Notes: a model not told the origin generated them from the sequence alone. Counted from the stretch's first letter, positions 19,862 through 32,764 are shown. The stretch: DNA of 64,000 nt from Edaphochlamys debaryana (GCA_016858145.1 JAEHOE010000020.1:124001-188000); one strand, 5' to 3'. Translations and numbers: made by a program.

Positions 19862-22161
19862 GAGGTATTTGTACTGACGGTTTACCGTCGCTGATCATGA
19901 TCTGGTTACTTACGGCTAGACCGTCAGAGCAACATGATCTGGGGCAGCTAGCGTATCTCGCCGCGCTTTCGCGGCTGTAACATCCCTATGGCATGCTGAT
20001 AACAGTGCCTGGACCCCGGACCGCCTACGGCACCGTACGGCGACGCCTATGGCCGCGACCGTCCGCAGGCGGCCACGGCCAGCACAGCGCAAGGTGATCT
20101 GTGCCCCGACCACGCCCCTCACGCCCAGACTGCATCCCCTAAGCCTTCGACATGCCTTGAGGTAAGCCGCACCAGCGGCGACCGGGCGGCGCTCGTGGGC
20201 GACATGATTCCGAGCCCCAGACTCCACTCCCCTTGGCCAGATCACGCACGGTGCCCACGGTACCATGATCTGGCCTGGGCAAGTCCGCCGAAGCGCACCT
20301 CGCCCGACCCAACCGCCCCAATCCCTTCCCCTGACATGGGCGCACCCCCCACTACCCCACTGCCGTACAGGTGCATGCCGTACAGCACCGCAGGCGGTGC
20401 ACACGCCCTCCACCTCCACGCTCCCACAGCTCCCGCCGCACGCCGCTTGCCAGGAAGCAGGTGGGACCTGGCCAGGCGGCCTCAGGGGGACTTGGGGGAA
20501 GGTTGGGGACTGAGCACAGCCGGCGGCGACCGGGCGGCGCTCGTGGGCGACATGATTCCGAGCCCTAGAATCCACTCCCCTTGGCCAGATCACGCACGGT
20601 GACCACGGTACCATGATCTGGCCTGGGCAAGTCCGCCGAAGCGCACCTCGCCCGACCCAACCGCCCCAATCCCTTCCCCTGACATGGGCGCACCCCCCAC
20701 CACCCCACTGCCGTACAGGTACATGCCGTACAGCACCGCAGGCGGTGCACACGCCCTCCACCTCCACGCTCCCACAGCTCCCGCCGCACGCCGCTTGCCA
20801 GGAAGCAGGTGGGACCTGGCCAGGCGGCCTCAGGGGGACTTGGGGGAAGGTTGGGGACTGAGCACAGCCGGCGGCGACTGGGCGGCGCTCGTGGGCGACA
20901 TGATTCCGAGCCCTAGAATCCACTCCCCTTGGCCAGATCACGCACGGTGACCACGGTACCATGATCTGGCCTGGGCAAGTCCGCCGAAGCGCTCCCCACC
21001 CAACCCGACCGCCCCAATCCCTTCCCCTGACATGGGCGCACCCCCCACCACCCCACTGCCGTACAGGTGCATGCCGTACAGCACCGCAGGCGGTGCACAC
21101 GCCCTCCACCTCCACGCTCCCACAGCTCCCGCCGCACGCCGCTTGCTTGCCAGGAAGCAGGTGGGACCTGGCCAGGCGGCCTCAGGGGGACTTGGGGGAA
21201 GGTTGGGGACTGAGCACAGCCGGCGGCGACCGGGCGGCGCTCGTGGGCGACATGATTCCGAGCCCTAGAATCCACTCCCCTTGGCCAGATCACGCACGGT
21301 GCCCACGGTACCATGATCTGGCCTGGGCAAGTCCGCCGAAGCGCACCTCGCCCGACCCAACCGCCCCAATCCCTTCCCCTGACATAGGCGCACCCCTCAC
21401 CACCCCACTGCCGTACAGGTGCATGCCGTACAGCACCGCAGGCGGTGCACACGCCCTCCACCTCCACGCTCCCACAGCTCCCGCCGCCCACAGCTTGCTC
21501 GGCTGTGCTCAGTCCCCAACCTTCCCCCAAGTCCCCCTGAGGCCGCCTGGCCAGGTCCCACCTGTTTCCTGGCAAGCGGCGTGCGGCGGGAGCTGTGGAA
21601 GCGTGGAGGTGGAGGGCGTGTGCACCGCCTGCAGTGCTGTACGGCATGCACCTGTACGGCAGTGGGTGGCAAGAGGTGCGCCTATGTCAGGGGAAGGGAT
21701 TGGGGCGGTTGGGTCGGGCGAGGTGCGCTTCGGCGGACTTGCCCAGGCCAGATCATGGTACCGTGGGCACCGTGCGTGATCTGGCCAAGGGGAGTGGAGT
21801 CTGGGGCTCGGAATCATGTCGCCCACGAGCGCCGCCCGGTCGCCGCTGGTGCGGCTTACCTCAAGGCATGTCGAAGGCTTAGGGGATGCAGTCTGGGCGT
21901 GAGGGGCGTGGTCGCGGGGCACAGATCACCTTGCGCTGTGCTGGCCGTGGCCGCCTGCGGACGATCGCGGCCATGGGCGTCGCCGTACGGTGCCGTACGC
22001 GGTCCGGGGTCCAGGCATTGTTATCAGCATGCCATAGGGATGTTACAGCCGCGAAAGCGCGGCGAGATACGCTAGCTGCCCCAGATCACGTTGCTCTGAC
22101 GGTCTAGCCGTAAGTAACCAGATCATGATCAGCGACGGTAAACCGTCAGTCTGCCATACTC
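19862..22161. mobile_element. 2.3-kb non-autonomous DNA transposon with ~650-bp inverted terminal repeats
   Basis: The outer parts (about 19862-20520 and 21500-22161) are near-perfect inverted repeats. The termini read GAGGTATTTGTACTGACGG and, inverted, GAGTATGGCAGACTGACGG. An 8-bp target duplication GGATGAAG flanks it (19854-19861 and 22162-22169), and R copies 1 and 3 show the unoccupied site. The inside consists of 348-bp tandem units. No transposase is encoded; the long open frames in it are repeat artefacts. The 8-bp duplication fits hAT- or P-type transposases, but the ends do not decide which. Confidence 0.85.
20265..21490 (+). repeat. Tandem 348-bp units inside the inverted-repeat element
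   Basis: Units start with ATGATCTGGCCTGGGCAAG at 20265, 20613, 20961 and 21313. Spacings are 348, 348 and 352 bp; the last gains 4 bp at CTTGCTTGCC. An inverted partial unit begins near 21498. Each unit junction holds a small palindrome, GGCCAGATCA...TGATCTGGCC, around a GGTACC core. Confidence 0.92.
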
Positions 22162-22209
22162 GGATGAAGCGCCTGCCCAGCCCACTGGCAGCCCTCGCTG
22201 GGAGAACGA

Positions 22210-24109
22210 AGGGCGAGTGATCAGGGCGAGTAGGAGGGGGCGGCGGAGGGTTGGGCGGTTGGGCCTGGCTGGGCGGTTAAGGCCGGAACAGAAGGAAGGG
22301 GACGGGGAGGATGAGCAGGCGGTGGAGGACGGGACCAAGTGGGGAAGAGGGGGGAGCGAGGAGAGGGTGTAGTGCTGGGAGATGAGGGCCAGGCGAGGGA
22401 GGGGTGGGGGCGATGGAAGGAGAGCGGCTTCAAGGGATGGCGGAGTGCTGATTATGAGGGCTGAGACGGCTGAGTGGGCGGAGAAGGAGCTGGGGGAGGC
22501 GCTGTGTATGGCACTCTTCCCATGCGCAAATAGGCACGCCCATCGTGCCTGGTGCACTTTTATGGCAGGCCCAAGCAAGCATAGAACGAGCGAGACCTCG
22601 GCTGCACCTACCAAGCTTGCCATATGCGGCGGCCCCGCAAGCGCCATCGGGAGGGACCGCTGCAGCTGTCTAAGCTGTCATCCTTGGTATGCGGCTGCTC
22701 GGGGCTTCCCCGCCTGTGCAGATAGACCTGACCTCAGCACACCCCGCCACCCCGCCACCCCACCACGCACCCCGCCGGCACGCCCTCTCCGCACTGACTG
22801 TATCCACTCTGCCGCCCCGCCCTCGGTTCCCGCCCATCCCCGCCCCCATCCCCATCTATCCAACCTCCTGCCTGCCCGTGTGTCGAGCCGCCCGAGCCCC
22901 ACGCCAAGACCCAGCCTCCTGCGCCGCGCCCGACTACCCCCCCGCCCACCCATCCAGCCCGACTACCACGACACACACCATTCCACTTCTGGGCTGCGTA
23001 GGCTGTGCCACTCTCTCATCCATTACCCCCGTGTTACATGCGGGCACGCACGCGCCTCCGCCGCCAGCAGACAGAGCGAGCCACCGCCACGCACAGCTGG
23101 GAGCACCCCTCGCTTGCAGCTGAGGCCTTTCTTAAATTCCCTGCTGCACAGAACCCGTGTCCCGCCCGGATTTACGGCGGGGCCCACCACCTTGGATCTT
23201 CATTCCCGCCGGCGCAGGGCAACGGCACAGCTGAAGGCTGCGTGGGCTGATGCATGCACCCACCCCTACCTAGCCCTTCAGGGGCTAGCGATGGGCATCG
23301 CCTCGCTTGCTCCTCCTTCACCCCACACTGAATGCCATCGCCTGCGGTGCTGAGCCAGCATGCAGCCCCCGGCCAAGGCCCCTCCCCGGACCTGCAAGCA
23401 ACCACTGCCTTCGGTCCCAAGCGCGCTCGCTCGTGCAGGCCCCATAAGGAACGGCATTGCACGGCTCCTGGGGGGTCCACATGCCCGCCCACTCCCATGC
23501 CGTGCTCCCGCGGCTGCCTCCCTCAACCCGGGCTGCCAGCTCAGTGACGTGAGCCCGACGAACCGCGGTGCTGGGCCTGTCTCGAACCACCTCCCAAGGT
23601 GTCGTCTTGGGACGGATGGAGTCCGTCCCCACGGCCTAAGGCCTGGGACCTGACCCCCAGCACCCGCCCGTTTCTGGGCCGAGCAGTGCGTGCACCACGT
23701 TCGTGATTATCGTAATTATAAAGACGCGGCACGGCAGCTGGGTGTGTGTGGGGGGTGTCCCCTGCGTACCTCACCGCTCCACCCCACTCCATAGCCTTCC
23801 GGCAGCCCATACCCCGATACCTTCACCCGACCTACTGTACCACGCGAAGGATGGATGGAGCAGCGGGCTTGATGGACCAGCGGGTCTACCTGTTCGGTGG
23901 AAGACTGCGGGGCAGGGGGGGGGGCGGGGGTCTGGGGAATACTCCTGGGTACTCATCAGCGAGGGTCTTAGCCACACGCCATCCCTGGTAATAACCCACC
24001 ACCACCTGCACCACCACAATTTTCCTGCTGCTGCTGCTGGGCGTCAGCTGCGCTCAGGTCAAAAAGAGCAGCCGGAGGGCATCATCATATAAAAGAAGTC
24101 CGACGACAA
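22210..24109. other. Pyrimidine/purine-biased stretch, no gene supported
   Basis: Several long open frames exist on both strands (for example 22382-23353), but they lack codon periodicity, domains or conserved splice sites. They reflect GC-rich simple sequence. Confidence 0.45.
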
Positions 24110-24682
24110 ATCTGGGATGGGGAAGGGGCTGCCCGTGCGCTCTTGGCTCATTTCTCCCTGCTCCCCTGCTGAGCGCCTGGAGCCGAGCGTGCCCTCGTGC
24201 ACCAGGCAACCACAAGGTAACCGCACGGACCTGACGCGTGACCGAACCCCGGAGGGTGTTCGTGTGTGCCCCATGCGCTCCTTGACTTCAACCCGAGCCC
24301 TCCCGCTGTGCGCTCTGGTCTCAGCACCCCTGCCCCCCTCACGCTCAAGGACGCCTGATCGTTGGGGACGCACTGCTCGGGGCACGAGCGAGCACTTGAC
24401 CCCAAGTAACCCAGTAGAAGATGACCGTGCTTAACCCCAGCCCAGCCTGAAGGTGAGAGCTCGACCGGTGCATGCGGTGGGTTGACACCCGGCGTTTACA
24501 GGGCTACCAATGTCTGGTCAGACTCCCTACCTACGCCCGGCTATGGTAGCCATTATATTATCATATTATTATCCAAAACACAGCCGCCCCCTCATAATTT
24601 CATTCAAACTTGCGAGAACCCACGCAAATCAACCTCAATCAAGCCATTGCAAGATATTGATTTGGGAAAGATGCATCATCAT

Positions 24683-25689
24683 TAGGGTTGGGAATGTTAC
24701 CGTAAACGGGGTTTGGGGGACGTGTAATACGTAACGCGTAACTGTAAATACGTAATTCTGTGTAATTACCGGCTTGGAGCGGGGGCCCAGCGAGTGTGTA
24801 ATTACACGTGTACGGCGAACTGCCGTACAGCCTCATTTCGGGGTCCTTTTCGATCGTTTTCCTCCGCCTTTGTGCCAATCGACTGCGCTTCGTGTGCGCT
24901 ACTGCCTTGCGCGTGAACCGGAAGCGTCGGCGGGGCTTGACTCCTGTCCATTGACCATCCCCGCGTCCATGGACCATTCTCCGGTACCTTGCATCCGCGC
25001 TATTCATTACTGGTTACTGGTAGGAGGCGCGGCCGAGGAGGGGCCATCGATACACGCTGAGCATGGTCATTGCGTGCCAAGGACTAAGGTGGGACCTGAG
25101 TGTGGTCAGTGCAAGTTATGACAGGGACTTGCGTTCTGGCTTGCAGGGGGCAAGCCCGTGAGGTGGGTCGCTTGGCCCCAGCGTTCAGCGCTGTGACCCC
25201 AGGGGGGTCCTTCATTGTAAACACCGAGGACTATTCATGCCCTAGGCCTCCTATATGATGAGCTACGGTCATAGTAGTACACCCGGACGTCTAGCAGCGG
25301 TGGCAGTGCCGGTCGTGACGTGTCCCACGCGCGGACATGCCGACATGTGGCACCCGCAGCCACCCTTCGACCACCATCCCTATGGTCTGTGCTGCTCAGG
25401 CACACCCAGGTTCAGCCTCTCCTTGATACCACACGTTTACGCAAGGAATGTGCCGTGGGGCTGCGTCAGACCGCTGTGACAAAAGTTTGGACGGAAGCTG
25501 GACAAAAGTTCGGGACCCCCCTCCCACCCACCCACCCCTGCTTCCCTTGCGGGTTCCCGGGCCCCAAAAGTGTTACGTAATACGTAAGGGGGAAATCTGT
25601 AAGATTCGGGTCCTTTCTGAGGGGGCCCCTGTAATTACGTAACGTAATACGTGACGTAACGAAACGCGTAACCGTAATTCCCAACCCTA
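24683..25689. mobile_element. Non-autonomous hAT-like transposon (1007 bp)
   Basis: Starts TAGGGTTGGGAAT and ends with the inverse ATTCCCAACCCTA. The flanking 8-bp duplications are ATCATCAT (24675-24682 and 25690-25697). TIR start and 8-bp duplication are typical of hAT elements. Subterminal regions are rich in GTAATACGTAACG-type motifs. No transposase is seen. The right palindrome arm, near 41092-41115, lacks it. An internal segment (about 25087-25231) matches the interrupted 3' flank of gene A. Confidence 0.82.
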
Positions 25690-25808
25690 ATCATCATGTA
25701 CATACATACGGCTGCTGCACGCTCCCGACGGCATGCTAGTCATGCATATGATCCAGGAATCCCAGTCAAGAGCCCTACAATCGTCCACAAACCGTCTTCA
25801 TCAGGAAC

Positions 25809-28800
25809 TCACGCGCCCGCCACGCTAGTAAGAGTGAGGGTCTCCGCCTGCCGAAATTTAATGTTGAGGCTCTCACCCGCCTTGATGTCGTACTCGCAGC
25901 TCAACTTGAGTGTGCCGTCCGCACCCCTGCTCGCGCCGCATATCTGGAACCCACCGTCCGAGTACTCAACCACAAGCGCGAAGTCATCCGTGCCCGGGCC
26001 CCCGACAACGTTCCCCTTCGTCCATTCGAACACAGAGTAGCGAACCGCAAATGTAGGGTGTGGCGGGTCGTACTTGCTTGTCTCGGGGGCTGAGGTGTTG
26101 ACAAGGCCGTTCGCAAAGAACGTGACGCACTCGGTATAACCCGGCGGCGCCGCCACGGGATCGCCGCCCGTCACCAGCGTTATGGTGCGTACGGGCGCGG
26201 TGCTGACGAGGGTCTTGGACGTTATCGATGGTAGCCCGTCGTACCGGTAGGCACCGTAACTACCGTAACGGTCAACGAAGGTCTCGGTTGCGGTTATGGT
26301 CGTACCGGCCACGTGCGCTACCGTACACTCATTCTGGGAGGTGCGTGCTCTGCCGAAGTGCGTGGTTCCGGGGGCGCAGGGGGTGCACGAGGTGGAGCCG
26401 TTTGCAGAGGCGAAGGTGCCGGGGGGGCAGGCCTTGCAGGGATCGCCGGCTTGGGCGGCGAAGTAACCGGGCTTGCAGGCGGTGCTGTGGCGGGAGGGTG
26501 AAGAGGAAACACAGTCAGCGGCCCTCCCAGCAGGCCTCGGGCACCCTCCCAAAGATCGCCAGCTCACTCCATCCCGCCTCTCCCCTCTGTGCCTCACCAC
26601 TCCGAGCCTCCGATGCGGTCCGTGGAGCTCCCGGCGGCGCAGGGAGCGCAGGCCGTCAGCCCCGGGGCGGCAGCGATGGAGCCAATGGCGCAGGGCACAC
26701 ACGCGTCACGGCGAAAGTCGCGGCTCGGGGCTCCGACGGTACCGGCGGGGCAAGCCTCGCACTCGTCCGCTACCGTACAGCCTGTACGACGACCAGATCC
26801 AGCCGGGCACGTGTAGGCCCCGGCAGCTGAGAGGGGATCGCACAGCTCGCACGTGTGAACTCCCAGGATCTCAGACCCGCTCGTGTCATCAGAGCAGGGG
26901 GTACAGGCGGTGGCCCCGGAACCATCGGTTGTGGATCCCAGGGGGCAGGGCGTGCACTCGAGGGATTTGGGGTCGGCGGAGTAAAACCCCACGGGACAGG
27001 CGATGCAACGAGCTTCGTAAAATTTGTACGGATCGCCCCCCAACACGACACCCTCCCGCACATAGCTGCCGGCAGGGCAGGGGGTGCACTTGGAGGCTCC
27101 CTCCTCAGAGGTGGTGCCGACGGGGCAGGGCTCGCACTGTCCAAGCGACGGTGGGCGGGGGCAAACGAAAGGCGAGGGGGAGCGAGATAAGCTTGGCAGC
27201 AGCGAGCAGGGCCCCGTCCCCCCATCCTTCAATTAAAAAACGCTGCTGCATCACTCGGTTTAGATTGTTTACGCTGCGCCTGAACGCTCTCATGGCCAAC
27301 GCGCGCTTACCATGTCCTGCCCCTCAGCGCTGGAGAAGGTGTTGGCAGGGCAGGGCATGCACTGGCCGGTGGGCTCGCCGTCGTGACCCGCAACAAAGTA
27401 TCGGCCCCCGAAGCAGAGTCGGCATTGGCGCAGGGCCCCGCTCCCCTCTGGCGCGCCGGTGCGGGGAGGGCAGGCCTTGCAGCTTCCGACCGTGCCAAGC
27501 GTGTCGCTGCTCGGGGGGATGGATTTGAATGATAGGCGCAAACAGTAGGTTGGGTGAGTGGCAGGGCAGGGGACCGAACGAACAATAGAAACTAACAGGG
27601 TCTGTGCAATGAGGTGTATGCGGACGGAACATTATTGGACGCTACGGGATGCATGTTGCTGAGCGAAGACAATATGCGGCAGCTTGCTTGTAAGCGGGGA
27701 TGGAGCCAAAAGAGCACACGGACCTGTATGTGTCCTTGGGGCATGGCACGCACTCCCCGGACTCCTCCTTGACGTATGAGCCAGTGGGGCAGATCTGAAG
27801 GCAAGGGGGGCAGGTGTTCCCAAGGACCCGCCCAGGATCTGAGATCCAAGAGTACGGCACTCGCCTAGAATACGAATTCCAGGTGAAGTTGACACCTGCT
27901 CCTTTATTTCGCACTACTCGGGGTTCCAGAGCCATTGAGTCCGCTATATATGAACTTAGACCGGTTGGGGCCACCTCCTTCTCACACTCCTTGCCACTCA
28001 CCTTGCATTGGGTGAGGTTCTTGGCGCCGGGCAAAGTCGTGAACCCCGGGGGGCAGGGCTTGCACTCCTGGAGGTGAAGCGCGGGCGGGCGTGGCAAAGA
28101 GTTCAGGCGCAGGTAGGGAGCGACCTGACCCTGACCTCTACATGGGAACCCAAACAACAAAGCAAGCGCCTTGCAGTGCTGGTCCCCACGCACCGCATCC
28201 CATCCAACCTCCTTTGACCTGGTATAATTGCACCCAGCACCCTATCTACCCAGTATTTGAACTAGATCCGTCTCCAGTTCATTCAGACCCGCTCATGGAC
28301 AAGCAACCCCGCACCCACCTTGGCACCCGCCTCATCTTGGTACGTGGCGGGGGGGCACTGGGGGGGAGGCGGAAGGTATTGGGAGGGGGCCAAGGGAGGT
28401 GAGGCTAGTGAGGCGGGGAACCGGGTGCGGATCGATCCGGGCGTGTGCAGTCCTATGACACACGCGTACGGCGTACGGCGCACAGCACAAGCGCGCGTTC
28501 ACCTTCGTACAGGACCCAGAGCCGTAGGTCCCAGGGGGGCACCGGGTGCACTCGGTGGATCCCTCAAGCGACCACGTGCCGTTGGGGCAGGGCGAGCAGC
28601 CGCCGACCGTGCCGGGCTGCGTGGAGAAGGTGTTGGGCGGGCACCTGCGGAAAGCACGCACGGATGCATGGGGCGGGGCAGGAGAGGTGAGGACGGAGGT
28701 GTGTGTGATGATGACGAAAGGGCGTGGAGGCAGCGAGCAGTACAGCACAGTACGGCATAGATAGGACGCAGCACAGCACGGCCAACACACACAGAACCCC

Positions 28801-31800
28801 AGCCCTTCACACAGAACCCCGCTCGCTCACTGGTAGCAGTGAGCGACATCATCGGCTGTGATCGGCACGACGTCGACGTAGCTCCCGGCGGGGCACAGCT
28901 CGCACTCCGTCGCCCCCTCCTCTTCTGCCGTGAAGCCTGCAATGAGCCAAGAGGCGCCAGCAGGGGTGGGGAGGCAGGGGAGGGTGCATTGTTTGGGATC
29001 ATTCTGTCCGGGCGTGCGGGGCCAGGGACCTTAAGATCATCACACGAAATGTCTCAGGGTCGGATCGCCAAGGCGGGGGAGGAGTGGGCGCACCGGGTTG
29101 CGCAAGGGCTTGCGGAGTTCGGGTTTTCGGGATAGATAGGTTGGGCTAGGCTATTTGATGACTTGGCTCTTGCATGGCGGGGACGTCGCTAGGACGGTCC
29201 TAGCGGTCAAGCAAGCAAGTAGGGCAGGACACAGCTAGCCCCCAAGCAACGGATAAACAGCAGCGGGCCAGATAGCCATTGACGGCTACAGCTAACGAGC
29301 AATCAAGGCGCGTGTGGACGCACCTGCGGGGCAGAGCTTGCAGCCTGCGCCCGAGTAGCCCGGCTTGTCGTTGTACGTGTTGCGTGGGCACACCGTGCAG
29401 TTGCCGTACGAGTACGAGTCATGCGAGCTGTCCACAAACGATCCCTGTGGGTACGGCGGCAGTACCAGTACGGCAGTTTGGGAACGAGAGAGCAGGAAAG
29501 GAACTCGAAGGGGACCCTTGTAAGTAAGCATGGGCGAACCACCACACCAACCGCCGGCGGTTGGACCAACCACGCGCAAACATGGCCCTCTTCGCCCTGT
29601 CCCCCGATCAGACCTGTGTTAGCCCCGCCTACCCAGCCCTTACTTGCTCCTTCCCAGCCACGTGCCACCCACCGGCAGTACCGGCAGCAGGCCCAGCCCA
29701 CAGCAGGTGGTTCGGCCCTTCCCTACTTGGTGCCAGCGCCCAAGCAGCCCCCTAGGCCTGAGGCCTACCCTGACCGCTTCAGCCCCGTTCCCCGCCCGTA
29801 ACCTACCCTGCCCGCTTCAGCAAGCTTGCCCCGTTAGCCCCGTCTCCCAGCCAAACATTCCCCCGCCGCTACCGCCGCACGTTGACGACAGCTCACCGCC
29901 GGGCACAGCTCGCAGCTGGTGCTGCCCTTCGCGCTGGTGCTGCCGAAGGGGCAGCGCCTGCAGGTCTGAGACATTGGCTGCATGCTGTACGACCCTGCGT
30001 GCAGTACGGCACACAAGCACGTACGGCACAATTCAGCATGCAACCGTCAAGTTAGGGTGCCGCGGGATGCTTGTTGTGGCCACGTGAGGCGGCAGGCTAG
30101 CTAACTAGCCGTCTCCGAGGAGCGAGTCTCTCCACGCGGTGTACGTATCGCGGTCAAAGCGCGCGTGCGCCCCCCACCGGGCAGTGCGTCGCTCAAGCAG
30201 CAGTGTAGACTTGGATCAGCACTTGTGCTAACCCAGCCAGTGTCAGAAGCGAGTAGAGCAAACCCCAGTACCACCGCCAAGCAGTGTGCACGTCCTATCC
30301 GTCCCTAGCTCAGGTAGGTCCCAGCAGGGGCGGCTACAGAGGGCGCATGAGTCAATCGTGATGAGTGCTCCGCCCTCGCTCTTCCCCATAGCCCTGCGTA
30401 CCCGCGGGGCATGGCTCGCACGTGACTGGGTCCCAGCTGTCCTCTTGCATGAGGTAGGATCCGGCGGGGCAGGGGTCGCACGCCTTGGATCCGGGCTTGG
30501 ATGTGGTGCCGGCGGGGCAGGCCTGAGGGTTGAATTGATGAGGGGTTCGCAATGGGAGGGTTGTAAAGCTGATGCAGGTAGGTTAGGGAGATTCGGAACA
30601 ACAACAGCTGGGGAGACCTGGGCGGGGGAAGGGTGGGGACAGTGAGTGCATGTGTGAGACCTCCAACGGGGAGTAGGGGGCAGGCGTGGGGGAAGGGCGG
30701 GGTAGGTTGGCAAGCGTTAGAAGCGGTCCGGCCGTCCTAAGCTCTGCCAGGTTCCCCGCCCTCACGGCCTTCCTGCGGGGGATGAGGATAGCGCGTGCGT
30801 GGGACGAAGCAACACGGGGACACGATCAATGGACAAAATGGACCTCCAAGGGGGCCGGGCGGCTAGACGGGCGTAGACGGTTTAGCAAGCCTTAGAGCGA
30901 ATATGGACCGTCTGTCATGCATGCCTCCACGCCCCCGGTGTAGGCCTGGGCCCTCGCTCGGCAAGGGATGGCGAACTGAGTAGAACGAGAGTGCGTGGGT
31001 CCAAAACGGAGATCAGAGTGGGCCCTTGTCCGGCATGGGTCGATCAGCTAAAACCCAGACTACAGTGAGTAATGCCCAGACCCTTCGATGCACCCTTGCT
31101 TAGCGGAGCGCACCCCACCATGCAGGTCCTCGAGTCAGGCTCGTCGCTGTATGTGTTGGCTGCACAGTCGATGCAGTCGCCTGGGGAAGAAGGGGGAAGA
31201 GGGGGGGCGGGCCGCCGGGCCGGACGGGTGGGCGGGGGTGGAGGGTGCAAGGGTGTGTGCATGCGCCAAGATCATACATCTTCTACGTTTGGGTCCCAAC
31301 GCCGGTCTGTATGTCAGTCATACCTCCCTCCTCGTTAGTGAGTTATATGCGACTCACCCATCCACGCCCTCGCTCGGCGGGCGGGGACCGAGCGAGGGGG
31401 CGTCCTGAGGCGTCCGCTCCATCCGCTTCCCGTCCCCTCCGCTTCGCTTCCCTCATTAATAATGTACCGCTGCTAGTCGGACTTCACTCCCTACCCCCGC
31501 CCCTCCATTGCTTGCTCATCAGCAGCCACTCACCCACGTACTCCGGGGAGGGGGCGTCCGCCTTGCTCATGGGCACGTAGCGGCCCGGGGGACACGCCGC
31601 ACACGCGGACGCTCCGAAGAGGGCGAAGAGGCCGTCCGGGCAGGGCTGGCACGTGGTGTTCACGGCGGCGCCGGGCGTGGGGTTGAAGGTGTTGGGACTG
31701 CAGGGCTTGCAGGTACCCGTGTTGTCGATCGTGTAGCCGGCGGGGCACTGAGTGCAGGCCGAGGCGGCCTCGGGGGATGTGGAGCCGGTGGCGCAGGGCA

Positions 31801-31996
31801 GGCATGCCGACTGCGGGTCTAGGCCGGAGCGGTACGTGTTCTTGGCGCACGGTGTGCAGCTTGTTGCTGGGGTTGCATAGAAGCCTGGAGGGCACGCGAC
31901 TGCAGCCGCGGCTGCTGCGCTCGCGGTGATAGCCGCGAGAACGCAAGCATGCATCGCCAGACCCGCTGCACCACAGCGAGACCTCGCTATCGCCAT
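25809..31996 (-). CDS. Gene B: secreted cysteine-rich GCC2/GCC3-repeat protein (899 aa)
   Basis: Thirteen exons on the minus strand: 31996-31534, 31180-31119, 30522-30402, 29994-29897, 29444-29324, 28936-28831, 28644-28503, 28357-28319, 28067-28002, 27794-27724, 27506-27311, 27136-26598 and 26484-25809. They total 2700 nt with consistent phases. The start MAIARSRCG gives a signal peptide with an Ala-rich hydrophobic core (about residues 1-33), followed at once by ACPPGFYATPATSCTPC. About twenty ephrin-receptor-like modules follow, then the conserved C-terminal domain (TITATETFVDRY, TITLVTGGDP, APPGYTECV, TDDFALVVEYSDGG, ending LTLTSVAGA). No transmembrane helix is seen, so the protein is probably secreted. 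It is the left arm of the palindrome and is transcribed away from gene C. Confidence 0.9.
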
Positions 31997-32764
31997 AATG
32001 TATAGTGCGCGCAGGTTAAACGGCGTGCCGCTGAGAGGCGAGGGATGGAGGTCCAATCTATCGTGCGTGCGGCTGGCAGTTGTGTATGTATGTTTGGTTT
32101 CGTCGCACACACTGTGCGCGTCAAGATTGGCTTTACGAGGACGCTTCTAGATTCCGCTTCCTTCTGCTAGCTTCCGCTTGTACACCGCATGGCGCAACGA
32201 ACTAAACGAACCGCGTGCGCCGAGAGCAAACGAACTGGCGCAGGTATGCTGCGAAATACGTCTCGGCGGCTTCATGCGGATTTACGCAAATAAAGCATAT
32301 TAATGCATGGTGCTCAGCGGGCTCGGAATCACCAATACCTGTGCGTGAGCTGACTGTGAGTAAACGCTGATCGGCGAACTCGACCCGACCCGCCGGCCCG
32401 ACATGTGTTCACAGCACGAGTTCCACTTACGAGACATGCCAGGGCGCGTGCCGTGAGGCGCCATGAACAGCCTGATAGAAGGGCGCGAAGGGCGACAGGC
32501 GTTTTTGGCGGCGTTTGCTGAAGTAAGGTTGTTCTGAGTCCGCCAGCCACAGGTCCGCCATACATCCGCCCTGCTCTCGGAGCGCTTGCGCAGTGCAGCC
32601 ATGCGGTGTAAAAGCGGAAGTTAGGCGAAGGTAGAGCTGTCCGAGCAGAAGCTCATGCATCTTGACGCGCGATGCGCACATAGTAACTACCCACGTACGC
32701 ACAAGTGGGCCTCGCTTTCTCGCCTCTCCGCGGCACGCCGTTCAACCTGCGCGCACAATACAGT
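31997..32764. promoter_or_regulatory. Shared bidirectional upstream region of genes B and C
   Basis: The 768-bp spacer lies between the start codons of two divergent genes and contains the palindrome centre. The ~40 bp before each ATG are conserved: a CTCTC(A/C)GCGGCACGCCGTT block followed by AACCTGCGCGCAC. A related CTCTCAGCGACAC block lies before gene D (about 42019-42031). No canonical TATA box was assigned. The middle (32300-32650) has no supported gene. Confidence 0.5.

Noticed and set aside
19916..21115. 399-aa minus-strand open frame and other long frames in 19.9-22.1 kb
   Set aside because: They repeat with the 348-bp tandem units (same peptide every 116 residues) and occur on both strands. 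They are open only because the unit length is a multiple of three.
20265..21490. Possible CRISPR array because of regular repeats
   Set aside because: The repeats are 348-bp head-to-tail copies without unique spacers, in a eukaryotic transposon.
22382..23353. 323-aa plus-strand frame
   Set aside because: Composition is simple Pro/Arg/Ser-rich sequence with no domain, no clear start context and no splice-linked neighbours.
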